From Eubacteriales bacterium (GTDB lineage Bacteria; Bacillota; Clostridia; Christensenellales; Aristaeellaceae): a stretch of DNA of 54,993 nucleotides. The notes under the pieces were generated by a model. The model had not been told where the DNA came from. It saw only the letters and a program-made list of their open reading frames with translations, and searched no databases. The stretch is from positions 1 to 54,993 of the forward strand of contig JAQUWD010000022.1 in NCBI GenBank assembly GCA_028693055.1. Reading direction: 5' to 3'. This document shows positions 27,553-35,132 of the stretch, piece after piece (position 1 is the stretch's first letter; each line of letters starts with the position of its first letter). The position numbers and the translations under genes were made by a program.

Positions 27553-27582
27553 ATTATACTGCTTTTAGGAGAAGAATGTCAA
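27553..27582 (-). promoter_or_regulatory. Promoter of the riboswitch-ATPase transcript
   Basis: TTGACA (27582-27577), 18 bases, TATAAT (27558-27553), about 20 bases before the aptamer. The -35 overlaps the stop of the upstream truncated ORF. Confidence 0.85.
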
Positions 27583-27707
27583 TCCTCTTCAAATGCCTTT
27601 TTGATGGAATTCACCTCGCCATTTTCAAATAGGTAATTCCATCTTGCAAGATCGATCGGTCTTGCATTTCTAGCAATAAACTCTCTTGCCTTTTCCAACG
27701 CTTCCAT
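27579..27707 (-). pseudogene. N-terminal stub of a prenyltransferase/squalene-cyclase-like protein
   Basis: A 42-codon frame reads MEALEKAREFIARNARPIDL, then ARWNYLFENGEVNSIKKAF and a stop. FI-RNARP-DLARW-Y-FENG is the N-terminus of a ~300-residue clostridial family with prenyltransferase-like repeats (as I recall it). The rest of the gene is absent, replaced by the riboswitch promoter region. Confidence 0.55.
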
Positions 27708-27756
27708 CCTCGCACCTCATAAAACACAATCATCAGATAACAACTGCTGATAGGAC

Positions 27757-28300
27757 TCATTCATTGATTAGCGTTTTGAATGGACCTAGCTTGCCATCCT
27801 GCAGGATCGCTGACAATGCTGCCAAGTGGTTCTTAACTGCATCGGGCTGTCGCTCCTCGGTATAGTAACCCACAGAAAGGGTGAGTATGTTCTCATATCC
27901 GCTTGCACCCAGCAGATAAGCCGGAGCATGCATGGCAGGTAACAGCGGAATCACATTCGTTACAGCCGCGGAACCGAAGGTCAGATTGCATGCTGAGATG
28001 CGTCCAAGATTCGAGAGGATGGGTGCGGCGACGCCCGATCGACGGCTTTGATCGGCGGTCTTTGTCAGCGCTGCTTTCGCCTGTGCATAGGGTAATTCGC
28101 GCAAATAGCGCATCAGCGCGGCTCCACCCAAGCCGATAGACCTTGCCTTGAGCAACTGAGTCTGTCGCTTAACCTCCGAAAGAATCGCAGGATAAGACGC
28201 TCCAAATTCATTCTTTACAGACAGCGACGCCATGCCGGATTGATTGGCAGCTAACGGTTTACTCGCGTCGTCCAGAAACCGTCGAAGATCAACCGTCATA
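27757..28300 (-). pseudogene. C-terminal remnant of a condensation/acetyltransferase-like protein
   Basis: About 180 codons read TVDLRRFLDDASKPLAANQS, then VAAPILSNLGRISACNLTFG, PAMHAPAYLLGASGYENIL and LSVGYYTEERQPDAV. This resembles the C-terminal half of the alcohol acetyltransferase/condensation-domain-like family. The N-terminal half with the HHxxxD-type site is missing; the reading frame starts inside a foreign sequence at about 28300. No ribosome site precedes it. Confidence 0.6.
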
Positions 28301-29149
28301 AAGCTTAAGGACTTCACTCCGGGCGACAAGCATATGTATATTGTCTACTACTGCAACGTGCCGAAGCAATGGAGGGGAGCGGTAACGATCTCTTCCGGAA
28401 GCGGTGCGCTTGAACGGCGGGAAATCTGGCAATCGTCCTATGCGCCGTCCGACGCCAATGCGCTCACAGGTCTAACCGTGGACGAAATGAACGCGGGTAC
28501 GATGTACAAGGAGGTTTCGCCCGCGCTTGGCGGCGGCTATTTTGCCGCGACCAACGGCGCTTCCACAACGCTTGGGTACTCCGACATCGTCATCGAGGGC
28601 AACCTGATGCGGTTAGAGGACGAGGAATATCTGGAGCTTAACCTGCGCAACGAGACCACCAGCCCGTCAAATGTGCTACTCAAGATTTATGGCGACGATA
28701 CGCTGCTGCTAACAAAGGAGTTCCAAAACGTCGCCTGCGGCGCGTTGGAAGAGTATCAAGGGCTTGCCGCCGCGAATACGATGACCGCGTTGGACACGAT
28801 GCAGCCCTACGACAACGGCTATGTAACGGAGGGCTATGACCCAAATCATTCCGAGCTGAAATCGAAAAACGGCTATATCAACTTAACCTTCCCCGTGAGC
28901 GCCTTAACGCAGGGGCGGGAGTTCTACAAGCTCACGGCGGTGCTGGAAACGCCTAAGGGATTTGAATCGATCGATGGGGCGGAAAGCGACTCTCTGGAGT
29001 TTGTACTAAAACAAACGGGTCTTCTCACGATCGATATAGAACCGGATGATATCACGCTCAAGGAGGGTACGAGCGGGCGTATGGCTGCGTCGTTCACAGG
29101 AGGTTTGCCGCCGTATAATGCGCCAAACGATCAACGGAGGAAAAACTGA
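28301..29149 (+). pseudogene. Internal fragment of a large secreted surface protein
   Basis: The plus-strand frame from about 28301 reads KLKDFTPGDKHMYIVYYCNV through VSPALGGGYFAATNGASTTL to GTSGRMAASFTGGLPPY, then ends in PNDQRRKN at 29149. It has the look of Ig-like/beta-sandwich repeats of a big cell-surface protein, truncated at both ends: no signal peptide or start is in this frame, and the last Ig-like repeat (GGLPPY) is cut off where the ribosome site of the next gene begins. A family name cannot be given. Confidence 0.5.
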
Positions 29150-30223
29150 ATGATGCGGTATTTTGGCAAACGAGCCTTGATTTCGTTATTTGCGCTTGTT
29201 GTGGTCATGACAGGACTGACAACGGGCACTGCTTCCGCGGCAGGCTTTTCGCCTAACCCAAGCTATGAGTATCTGGTAGGCAGCACCATTTGGCAGCTTT
29301 CTGGCGAAAGTCAAGCGCTGATGCAGCAGGCGTTTACTGCCGCTCGCGGACGGATTGCCGAGCTAGCGCTTCGATGCGTCGATTCTGCCCAGCCGGATTG
29401 GCGCTTCGAGGAAGGCCCCGATGGAACAAAGCGAATGATGTTTCAAAGCCGTCCCGTAGCGATTATTACGGATGTTGACGATACCTTGGTGGATGGCGCG
29501 CACTACACTGCCGATATCGTAGGGGCTAACGGTGATATAAACAATGTAGCCTTCGCTCGGTTTGTGCTTAGCGACGGCTGCACGGCGCTGCCCGGAGCAG
29601 TGGACTTTATCCGTTTTTGTGTAGAGCGGGGCGTTGAAGTTTATTATGTTACCAATCGCTACGATCAAGGATACAAAATCGGTCAGGCCGACAGCGTCAG
29701 CTCCTATGAAGCCGTGGTTGGCAACGCCGGAGACGGTCGCTATTTAGCGCTAGACGGCACAGAAATCGGAACGACCATCTATCAGGCGCTAGGTAAGAGC
29801 TTTTATGACATCACACTGGAAACCATGACCAAGCTTGGGTTTCCCATTGACGACGGGCATTTGATTGTAAATGACAGCAAGCTAAATGGCGAAAGCAAAG
29901 AACGTGCCCGTCAAGCGATTGAAAAAGGCTGCGTCGACTACCCAAACGGTCAGCGGGAGGAATGCGCAAGCGTTGGCTGCGCAAGAACGCTCAGCTGCGA
30001 GGCACATGAAATTGTGCTGCTGTTAGGCGACCAGTTGGGCGACTTCACTGATGATTTTGTCGACAAGGATGCGATAGCGCGTGCAAAATCAACGGAAGAA
30101 TACGCAAGTAAATGGGGCGTGGAATGGATTGTGCTGCCTAATGCGGTTTATGGCAGCGCTTTTAACGCTGCTCTTGGCTATGGCGTGCCGGAACTGTTTG
30201 CTGCTTATGCTTATACCAAGTAA
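29150..30223 (+). CDS. Secreted HAD acid phosphatase, class B / lipoprotein e(P4)-like
   Basis: A 357-residue exported phosphatase. A signal peptide (LISLFALVVVMTGLTTGTAS then AAG) is followed by SYEYLVGSTIWQLSGESQALMQQAF, an N-terminal helix pair typical of e(P4)-type 5'-nucleotidases. HAD motifs: I, ITDVDDTLVDG (Asp nucleophile and general acid); II, VYYVTNR; III, Lys in NGESKERARQ; IV, LLLGDQLGDFTDDF. An insert with four cysteines (residues ~262-283) lies before motif IV. There is no lipobox Cys. GGAGG precedes two adjacent ATGs. Such enzymes release phosphate from nucleotides outside the cell. Confidence 0.87.
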   Translation: MMRYFGKRALISLFALVVVMTGLTTGTASAAGFSPNPSYEYLVGSTIWQLSGESQALMQQAFTAARGRIAELALRCVDSAQPDWRFEEGPDGTKRMMFQSRPVAIITDVDDTLVDGAHYTADIVGANGDINNVAFARFVLSDGCTALPGAVDFIRFCVERGVEVYYVTNRYDQGYKIGQADSVSSYEAVVGNAGDGRYLALDGTEIGTTIYQALGKSFYDITLETMTKLGFPIDDGHLIVNDSKLNGESKERARQAIEKGCVDYPNGQREECASVGCARTLSCEAHEIVLLLGDQLGDFTDDFVDKDAIARAKSTEEYASKWGVEWIVLPNAVYGSAFNAALGYGVPELFAAYAYTK

Positions 30224-30513
30224 AAAAATAGGAACGCTATATACGATACGGGACGGAACAGACGTCAGAGGAAGGCCCAACGCTGTTTAGCCACTTGCTT
30301 GAGGCATGATAACGCAGATGGCGCAAGAGGTCGCCTGTGAGTACAGACGGGCTGTTACATAAACATGTTTTTTCATCATCCGCTTAATGTTTTGTTGGCA
30401 CTTACATCCAAAAGAAAAGAGCCCGAAAAGTGTTTGCGGACATTTTTCGATATTTTGTGGGTGACCGAAAAAGATAGTATGGTGATAACGCTCAGCGAAT
30501 GGGATGAGCAAGC
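30224..30513. other. Intergenic stretch, probable decayed sequence
   Basis: I recognise no gene here. Around 30414-30459 (minus strand) there is a motif, AAAAATGTCCGCAAACA then CTCTTTTC, related to that in the isomerase promoter at 9862-9899. Here it is not upstream of an intact gene. Confidence 0.4.
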
Positions 30514-31722
30514 CTATCGACGTCTAACCCCGTAGTTGTGATGCAGCACCATCATCGCAGCTCCCGTAGCGTCAAATAAGTCGCCGCCTACGCTGGAATA
30601 TAAACGAACGTTCCGGGACGCTTCAATGGGGCAACAGTCGTTAATCATATGCTGCATAAAGTCCAAAAAGCCAGGAATAACAGTAAGCTCTCCAGAAAAA
30701 ATAACCAGTTGGGGATTAAGCGTAGCAATTGAATTGACAATCACTTCTCCTAAAAGGTTGCAAATTTCTCGGAAATCCTTATGGGCGTCCGGGTCGTCCA
30801 TTGCCACAGCCGCAACAAAATCCTTGATCGTCGGAGCCGCGTCCCTAGGTAAAGTCTGTCGTAGCAGCGGATAACGCCCCTGAGCAATGCCGTCGGAAAT
30901 TTTTCTAGCAATACCCGCATAGCCGATTTCGCTTTCCAAGCAACCGCTTTTACCGCAGTAGCATGGTTTTCCTTCTTTTCTAACTCGGATATGCCCAATC
31001 TCGCCGGCAGCGTTACTCAAGCCCGCAAAAACCTCGTTATTAACAATTACCGTCATGCCTACGCCAGATTTTACCAAAACGTACAGCATATCCTTAATGT
31101 TGGCGTTTTCCGGCAGATTTTTATAAGCAACCGCAGCCGCCTTCAAGGACTGATCAATGGTGGTCTCTATTCCAAACTCTGCTTCGATCATACGTTTTAG
31201 TGGAATGTTCGTCATTCCCTTCACGCCGATATAGCGGATCAATACGCCGCTTTTTCGATCCACAACGCCCGGGCAACCAATCCCGATACCGCATACGCGA
31301 TCTTGGCGTTCTCCCAACCAATCGAGCAGAGAGCGTATAGTCAAAAATAGAAGAGACAAGAGATCCTTTGGAGAAATGTCGGTCGGCAAGGCTTTTTCTA
31401 TACTTGTTTCAACCTTTCCCTCAAAGTTAAGCACCGCTCCGCATATAACCAACGAGCTAAACTTGATGCCGATGCAGTACCGCCCGGACGGGTTAATCGC
31501 CAGCCAAGTAGGCTTACGCCCTACTGGCGCGTTCTCCACACCCGATTCATAGATAAGCTCCTCCTTTAGCAATCGATCCACGGTGCTTAGCACCGTTTCC
31601 ATGCTTAATCCACTTGCAGTTTTCAAGCTGGAACGGGAGGTGTAGGTTTCTGTGCGAATGATGTGAAGCAGCGTATTTTCATACTGCTTTTTTCGGGCTT
31701 GAATATTCTTGCTATCCGTCAA
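30514..31722 (-). CDS. ROK family transcriptional regulator (NagC/XylR-like)
   Basis: A ~402-residue repressor. The N-terminal winged helix (RSSLKTASGLSMETVLSTVDRLLKEELI) is followed by a ROK ATPase-like fold: GIGIGCPGVVDRKSGVL, the ROK signature NEVFAGLSNAAGEIGHIRV and the zinc cluster PCYCGKSGCLE. It senses a sugar or sugar phosphate. The start is taken as the TTG at 31722, eight bases after AAAGGAG; an earlier TTG lacks a ribosome site. It lies directly behind nagA and probably controls the amino-sugar operon and itself. Confidence 0.92.
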   Translation of the reverse strand: MTDSKNIQARKKQYENTLLHIIRTETYTSRSSLKTASGLSMETVLSTVDRLLKEELIYESGVENAPVGRKPTWLAINPSGRYCIGIKFSSLVICGAVLNFEGKVETSIEKALPTDISPKDLLSLLFLTIRSLLDWLGERQDRVCGIGIGCPGVVDRKSGVLIRYIGVKGMTNIPLKRMIEAEFGIETTIDQSLKAAAVAYKNLPENANIKDMLYVLVKSGVGMTVIVNNEVFAGLSNAAGEIGHIRVRKEGKPCYCGKSGCLESEIGYAGIARKISDGIAQGRYPLLRQTLPRDAAPTIKDFVAAVAMDDPDAHKDFREICNLLGEVIVNSIATLNPQLVIFSGELTVIPGFLDFMQHMINDCCPIEASRNVRLYSSVGGDLFDATGAAMMVLHHNYGVRRR

Positions 31723-31764
31723 GGGAGCGGCTCCTTTCCCATCGCGCAATCGTCTTTCACAGCC

Positions 31765-31799
31765 ATTATAAAATGCGCTTGCTAAAATAGCAAGCGCAT
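31765..31799 (-). promoter_or_regulatory. ROK-gene promoter overlapped by a 12-bp inverted repeat
   Basis: TTGCTA (31793-31788), 17 bases, TATAAT (31770-31765). The perfect repeat ATGCGCTTGCTA-AAA-TAGCAAGCGCAT (31773-31799) spans the -35 and spacer. It may be the ROK operator and may also terminate the nagA transcript. Confidence 0.7.
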
Positions 31800-31829
31800 A
31801 TGGTAAAATTTGTAATACACAAGCTGTCC

Positions 31830-33008
31830 TTAGCTATCAATTGCTTTGCCGCGAACATAAACTCTACGGACCTGAAAATCAGGAGAGAGTATCACCACGT
31901 CTGCGTCTTTGCCGGGCTCCAAGCTTCCCTTTTGTTTGCTCACCCCGCATAAGCGCGCCGGCGTCAGCGAAAGCATACGGGAGACCTCTGCTAGGGAAAT
32001 ACCATAAGTGCAATGCGCCACGCGCAAGACCTGATCCATTGTCGCAATGCTGCCGGCGAAGGAGGAAAAGTCGCATAGCTGCGCAACCTCATCCTTTATG
32101 ACTACCTTTACTCCACAGGATAACGGGCCCAGGATGCTTTTTTTCTCATGGGTACCCGCCGCGCGCATAGCGTCCGTAATCAGGGCCACCTTGTCAGCAC
32201 CCTTCAGTAGCAAAGCAAGCTGCATGGATTGGCGAGGAATATGCTTACCGTCCCCAATGAGCTCCACCGTTGCGTCTTTTCGCAAGTATGTGGCTTCAAT
32301 GACCCCTGCATAAACCAGTCCATTCACTTTGTGGAAAGTGGTCATTCCATTATAAAAATGGGTCAAATGCGAAAATCCCCAGTCAAAGGCGCGCTCCGCT
32401 TCCTCGGCAACGGCATTGGTATGCGCAATAGAGGCCATCACCCCATTCTCCGTCATGGTGCGGGCAAACATTTCCATCCCGTCCATTTCGGGGGCAGCGT
32501 CCCAACGCCTAATCTCGCCCTGAGCTAAGCCTAAAATACGCTCCAATGTTTTCTTTTCCGGAATACGCTGCGCCGTTACCGGCTGCGCCCCCTTAGAGGT
32601 TGAGGAAAAATAGGGGCCTTCCAAATGTAGACCTAGAAAGTCTGCGCTGCCTGTTCCTTCTCGCTTCACCTGTAAGTAAAGATGAATAAAATCCTCCAGA
32701 AGCTCATCCGAACAGGTTATCGTGGTAGGAAGCATAGCCGTTGTGCCATGCTGGCAGTGAACGCGTGCTACCGTGCGTATCGCATCCGCAGTACCATCCA
32801 TAAAATCGGCGCCACCGCCGCCATGCAGGTGAAGGTCGATAAAACCAGGCAAAATGTAGCCGCCCTCTGCGTCCACCTCTGGTACGCCCAGCGGGCATTG
32901 CTGATTCACCTCTGCAATTTGTCCGTTCTTTACCAGCAACGAGCCCATTGAGACGATTTGGTCAGGTAGCGCCAGTTGACCATTTGCGATCCAAAATGTA
33001 TCCATCAT
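31830..33008 (-). CDS. nagA: N-acetylglucosamine-6-phosphate deacetylase
   Basis: Removes acetate from GlcNAc-6-P to give GlcN-6-P. A 392-residue amidohydrolase: PGFIDLHLHGGGGADFMDG at the start of the barrel, HCQHGTTAMLPTTITC, the metal Glu in LGLHLEGPYFS, SIAHTNAVAEEAERAF, LTHFYNGMT, catalytic Asp in LITDAMRAAGT, and C-terminal PGKDADVVIL. The His of the MTHLFNAM-type motif is kept as THFYNGM. It follows the NagB-like gene by 23 bases in the amino-sugar operon. Two adjacent ATGs are possible starts. Confidence 0.95.
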   Translation of the reverse strand: MMDTFWIANGQLALPDQIVSMGSLLVKNGQIAEVNQQCPLGVPEVDAEGGYILPGFIDLHLHGGGGADFMDGTADAIRTVARVHCQHGTTAMLPTTITCSDELLEDFIHLYLQVKREGTGSADFLGLHLEGPYFSSTSKGAQPVTAQRIPEKKTLERILGLAQGEIRRWDAAPEMDGMEMFARTMTENGVMASIAHTNAVAEEAERAFDWGFSHLTHFYNGMTTFHKVNGLVYAGVIEATYLRKDATVELIGDGKHIPRQSMQLALLLKGADKVALITDAMRAAGTHEKKSILGPLSCGVKVVIKDEVAQLCDFSSFAGSIATMDQVLRVAHCTYGISLAEVSRMLSLTPARLCGVSKQKGSLEPGKDADVVILSPDFQVRRVYVRGKAIDS

Positions 33009-33031
33009 GTGCCACGCGCGCTTCCTTGCAT

Positions 33032-33886
33032 TTATTTATTATAGACACGTATTTCTGGGATAACCGGAGTGGTCGCAGCTAAAGAGATGGCATATATTTT
33101 GGCGTCAGGATGCTTTTGAAACAGCGATATGGGAACGTGGCAGCTGATGGGGCCATGAAGGGCTTTACGAAGCATAGCGGCATTCCAATCACGCGGCATC
33201 AGCATACGAACCTTGCGTGCCGAAAAAATTTCCTTCATTCCCACGGTAATACAGGTTTCCGGTATTCCATCCAGATCCGATCCCGCATTCATATAAGCGT
33301 TAATCGTACGAGTTTCTCGCGCAATTTTCAAAATACGCGTCGATCTTGCTAAGAATGCCTCATCTGTGCAGCTTTCGCCCGGCTCCGGCGGTTCGTTAAA
33401 AGCAATGTGACCGGTGATACCAACACCTCCCCAGCACATATCCAGCTTGCCATGCTTACTGATGATTTCCCATACGCGTCCTTCATTGCCGGGTTCAGGG
33501 AAAAAGCGCTGGCTCTCTGGAACGTTTAACTCTGGATCGATTAAATTGTAAAAAATTCGATCCATACCCGCACGGAAGGAAAGAGGATCCGTTTTGGGCA
33601 GATACTGACCATGCTCGTCCAAATATTCATCCATATTGATAAACCAGCATTTTTTTAAGCTAATCCGTTTGCGATTCACAAGCGTAACAAATCGCGCATA
33701 CGGGCCTAGCGGTCCGTAGGGGATAATCATTACCGTTTCCTCGCCTAGGCGGTTGTTTTCTTCGATTAGCTCAACCAGTTCCATGGCCATTTCCCAATAA
33801 AGATCAACCTCCGTTTCGCATAGCTGTAGTTTGATATTGCTTCCTTTCCCTAATTCGCTTGCAGGGATTGTTCTGTAGTCCAACAT
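33032..33886 (-). CDS. Divergent glucosamine-6-phosphate deaminase-like protein
   Basis: A 284-residue member of the NagB/6-phosphogluconolactonase superfamily. It keeps the catalytic-base segment FINMDEYLDE (Asp86) and GGVGITGHIAFNEP with His160 and Glu165. Relative to E. coli NagB, the Asp141 position is Thr158 (GITGH rather than GNDGH), and the phosphate loop LPTGGTP is replaced by IIPYGPLGPY. Its place between GH109 and nagA argues for an amino-sugar phosphate isomerase/deaminase, but the substitutions suggest an altered substrate or mechanism. It is longer than NagB (266) by about 18 residues, mostly N-terminal. Confidence 0.85.
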   Translation of the reverse strand: MLDYRTIPASELGKGSNIKLQLCETEVDLYWEMAMELVELIEENNRLGEETVMIIPYGPLGPYARFVTLVNRKRISLKKCWFINMDEYLDEHGQYLPKTDPLSFRAGMDRIFYNLIDPELNVPESQRFFPEPGNEGRVWEIISKHGKLDMCWGGVGITGHIAFNEPPEPGESCTDEAFLARSTRILKIARETRTINAYMNAGSDLDGIPETCITVGMKEIFSARKVRMLMPRDWNAAMLRKALHGPISCHVPISLFQKHPDAKIYAISLAATTPVIPEIRVYNK

Positions 33887-33913
33887 GAAACTCTCCTCTT
33901 TCCTTTTATTTGT

Positions 33914-35089
33914 TTAGAATAAGTCTTCAGGAAGGCGCTCTGTCCATCTGCCGCTGGTGAAATCAGGAATGATTTGCGGCATACCACCCAAGGCGGTGGA
34001 CTGCTCCGAAAGCGCTGTCAGCGACATCCAAGTGGCTGCATCATAAACATCGATAGGCATTGGGGCGTGATCGCGCACAGCAACAGCAAAGGCTTGCATC
34101 ACAAGCCAATCCATTCCCCCATGGCCGTCTGCTTCACTGGCGCTGTAATTTTGCCAAATAGGATGCTCGTAACGCTTCAGCGCCGAATCCATCTTCTCCC
34201 ATTCCTCGTGCTCATGGAGCCCATCAATATGAATTGCGTCTTTTTCCTCACTGAACAAGCCCAACGTGCCTTGAATCGTTAACGCGCGCGAATATGGGCG
34301 CGGCAGAAATACATTATGGCGCATCATAATCAGCTCGCCGTTTGCGCATTTGATCAAGCTGGAGGTTACGTCCGCGCAGGCGTAGTTTTCCTTCCGCAAT
34401 GGATTTTCGGGGTCATTACGTTCAAAATACTCCTTCATGCCAAGCGCAGCGCTTCCCATCGAAGAAATGGTTAAGAGCCGATTGCCACGGTTGATGTTCA
34501 AAATCTTCGCCACAGGTCCGATCCCATGGGTGGGATACAAATCGCCATTGCGACGAAGGTTATTTTTCACACGACGACGGGCCGGATTCGATAGTGCGGA
34601 GCGCAGATCATGACAATAGCCGCACTCGGCATAGACAACATGACCCATCACGCCCTCGCGCACCATACGTAGCACAGCCATTTCATTACGACCGTAGCAG
34701 CAATTTTCCAGAAACATAAAGGGCGTACCCGTGCGCTCCTGTTCATGCACCAATTCCCAGCAAGCCTCTACAGACGCTGCGCCGCAAACCTCCGTAGCAG
34801 TAGGAATTGCAGCTCGTAAAAAATCGATCGCTACCGGTATATGACTGTTCCAGTTTGTAATCACGTAAACCAGATCAATATTCCCTTGAGCAATTAGCTC
34901 ATGGTAATCCAGATAAAGCTTTGGGTGAATGCCGCGCTCCGCAAGAAGAGCCGCTCCCTTTTGAAGCAATTCTTCATCAAAATCACAAATGGCTGTAATT
35001 GAAATTTCCTTAACCATAGAAAAAGTAGGTAATAGTCCACTGCCTCTAGGACCAAGACCAACGATCGCCGCGCGTAATGGTTGATTCAT
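33914..35089 (-). CDS. Gfo/Idh/MocA family protein, GH109-like (alpha-N-acetylgalactosaminidase)
   Basis: A 391-residue NAD-binding protein. The Rossmann motif is AAIVGLGPRGSG (residues 7-18), CDFDEELL follows, and the segment NGDLYPTHGIGPVAKILNIN (Tyr185, His188) is the mark of glycoside hydrolase family 109, which cleaves alpha-GalNAc by an NAD-dependent oxidation-elimination route. No signal peptide is present, so it acts in the cytoplasm. The ATG at 35089 has AAAGGAAG upstream. Neighbours GH20, NagB-like and NagA support a role in amino-sugar glycan breakdown. Other Gfo/Idh oxidoreductase functions cannot be excluded. Confidence 0.85.
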   Translation of the reverse strand: MNQPLRAAIVGLGPRGSGLLPTFSMVKEISITAICDFDEELLQKGAALLAERGIHPKLYLDYHELIAQGNIDLVYVITNWNSHIPVAIDFLRAAIPTATEVCGAASVEACWELVHEQERTGTPFMFLENCCYGRNEMAVLRMVREGVMGHVVYAECGYCHDLRSALSNPARRRVKNNLRRNGDLYPTHGIGPVAKILNINRGNRLLTISSMGSAALGMKEYFERNDPENPLRKENYACADVTSSLIKCANGELIMMRHNVFLPRPYSRALTIQGTLGLFSEEKDAIHIDGLHEHEEWEKMDSALKRYEHPIWQNYSASEADGHGGMDWLVMQAFAVAVRDHAPMPIDVYDAATWMSLTALSEQSTALGGMPQIIPDFTSGRWTERLPEDLF

Positions 35090-35132
35090 TTGATAGCTTC
35101 CTTTCTCCAAATAGCATTTGTTCCATTCATAC

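Noticed and set aside
28244..28300. Start codon for the surface-protein fragment at 28244
   Set aside because: These codons lie antisense within the acyltransferase-like remnant and lack a ribosome site and signal peptide.
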